Shown: one piece after another, positions 48,515 to 48,516 of the stretch | Layout of the letters: each line of letters opens with the position of its first letter | Position numbering within the stretch: the stretch's first letter is position 1 | NCBI GenBank assembly: GCA_021300505.1 | Contig: JAJTDQ010000013.1 | Coordinates: forward strand, 1 to 48,516 | Length of the DNA stretch: 48,516 bases | Source of the DNA: Cryomorphaceae bacterium | GTDB lineage: Bacteria; Bacteroidota; Bacteroidia; Flavobacteriales_D; Crocinitomicaceae | Direction: 5' to 3' | Notes under the pieces: model-generated | What the model was told of the DNA's origin: nothing | Seen by the model: the letters and a program-made list of their open reading frames with translations, nothing else | Databases searched by the model: none | Translations under genes and position numbers: made by a program

Positions 48515-48516
48515 CA

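Overview
The window reads as chromosomal DNA of a Bacteroidota bacterium, most likely in the Flavobacteriales (Crocinitomicaceae/Fluviicola-like). Three things point there: the protein families (SecE/NusG/RpoB/RpoC of the Bacteroidota type, DUF3467 after rpoC, a T9SS-sorted Asp-box protein, an S46 dipeptidyl-peptidase), promoters of the TAnnTTTG type with little Shine-Dalgarno signal, and AT-rich DNA. The assignment rests on recalled family features, not on a search.

Layout. 1-11340: the end of tRNA-Trp, then the conserved secE-nusG-rplK-rplA-rplJ-rplL-rpoB-rpoC cluster, closed by a strong terminator. rpoC carries an in-frame TAG at codon 130. 11367-14015: a DUF3467 gene, then the wreck of a heavy-metal RND efflux locus (a frameshifted small gene, then an ORF that looks like the first ~12 codons of a CusA-type pump joined to the end of a CusB-type adaptor), a two-CxxCH lipoprotein and a ferritin-like/VIT1 iron transporter. 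14026-17986: an M23 peptidase and, divergently, a coiled-coil gene, zapA and rny. 18005-28371: a surface polysaccharide locus in two divergent operons (epimerase, glycosyltransferases, two O-antigen ligase-like proteins, acyltransferase, Wzx flippase, DegT aminotransferase, WcaJ-like priming transferase). 28361-32102: ZIP transporter, methyltransferase, SiaB/SiaC-type pair, coaE, a membrane protein. 32229-41429: DPP11-type peptidase with a secreted GH1 glucosidase, a broken lpdA, the large T9SS protein and lipA. 41571-48218: OsmC, RlmB, YjjG-like HAD, a membrane-protein remnant, a damaged upp, an ABC exporter, a solute-binding-like protein and hemH. The last 300 bases hold 7-bp tandem repeats and the promoter of the next gene.

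The most unusual feature is a series of lesions in otherwise well-conserved genes: the rpoC stop; an out-of-frame gap of about 70 nt in lpdA; upp joined out of frame to a headless membrane-protein gene; apparent in-frame gaps in the epimerase and one O-antigen ligase; and a multi-kilobase collapse of a cusA-cusB locus into one 110-codon ORF. Either the genome is losing DNA by short deletions, or the assembly/consensus contains collapsed segments and at least one base error. The rpoC stop, in an essential single-copy gene, favours at least some sequence error. Raw-read mapping would decide.

I found no insertion sequence, CRISPR array, integrase or defence system, and no clearly new multigene system.
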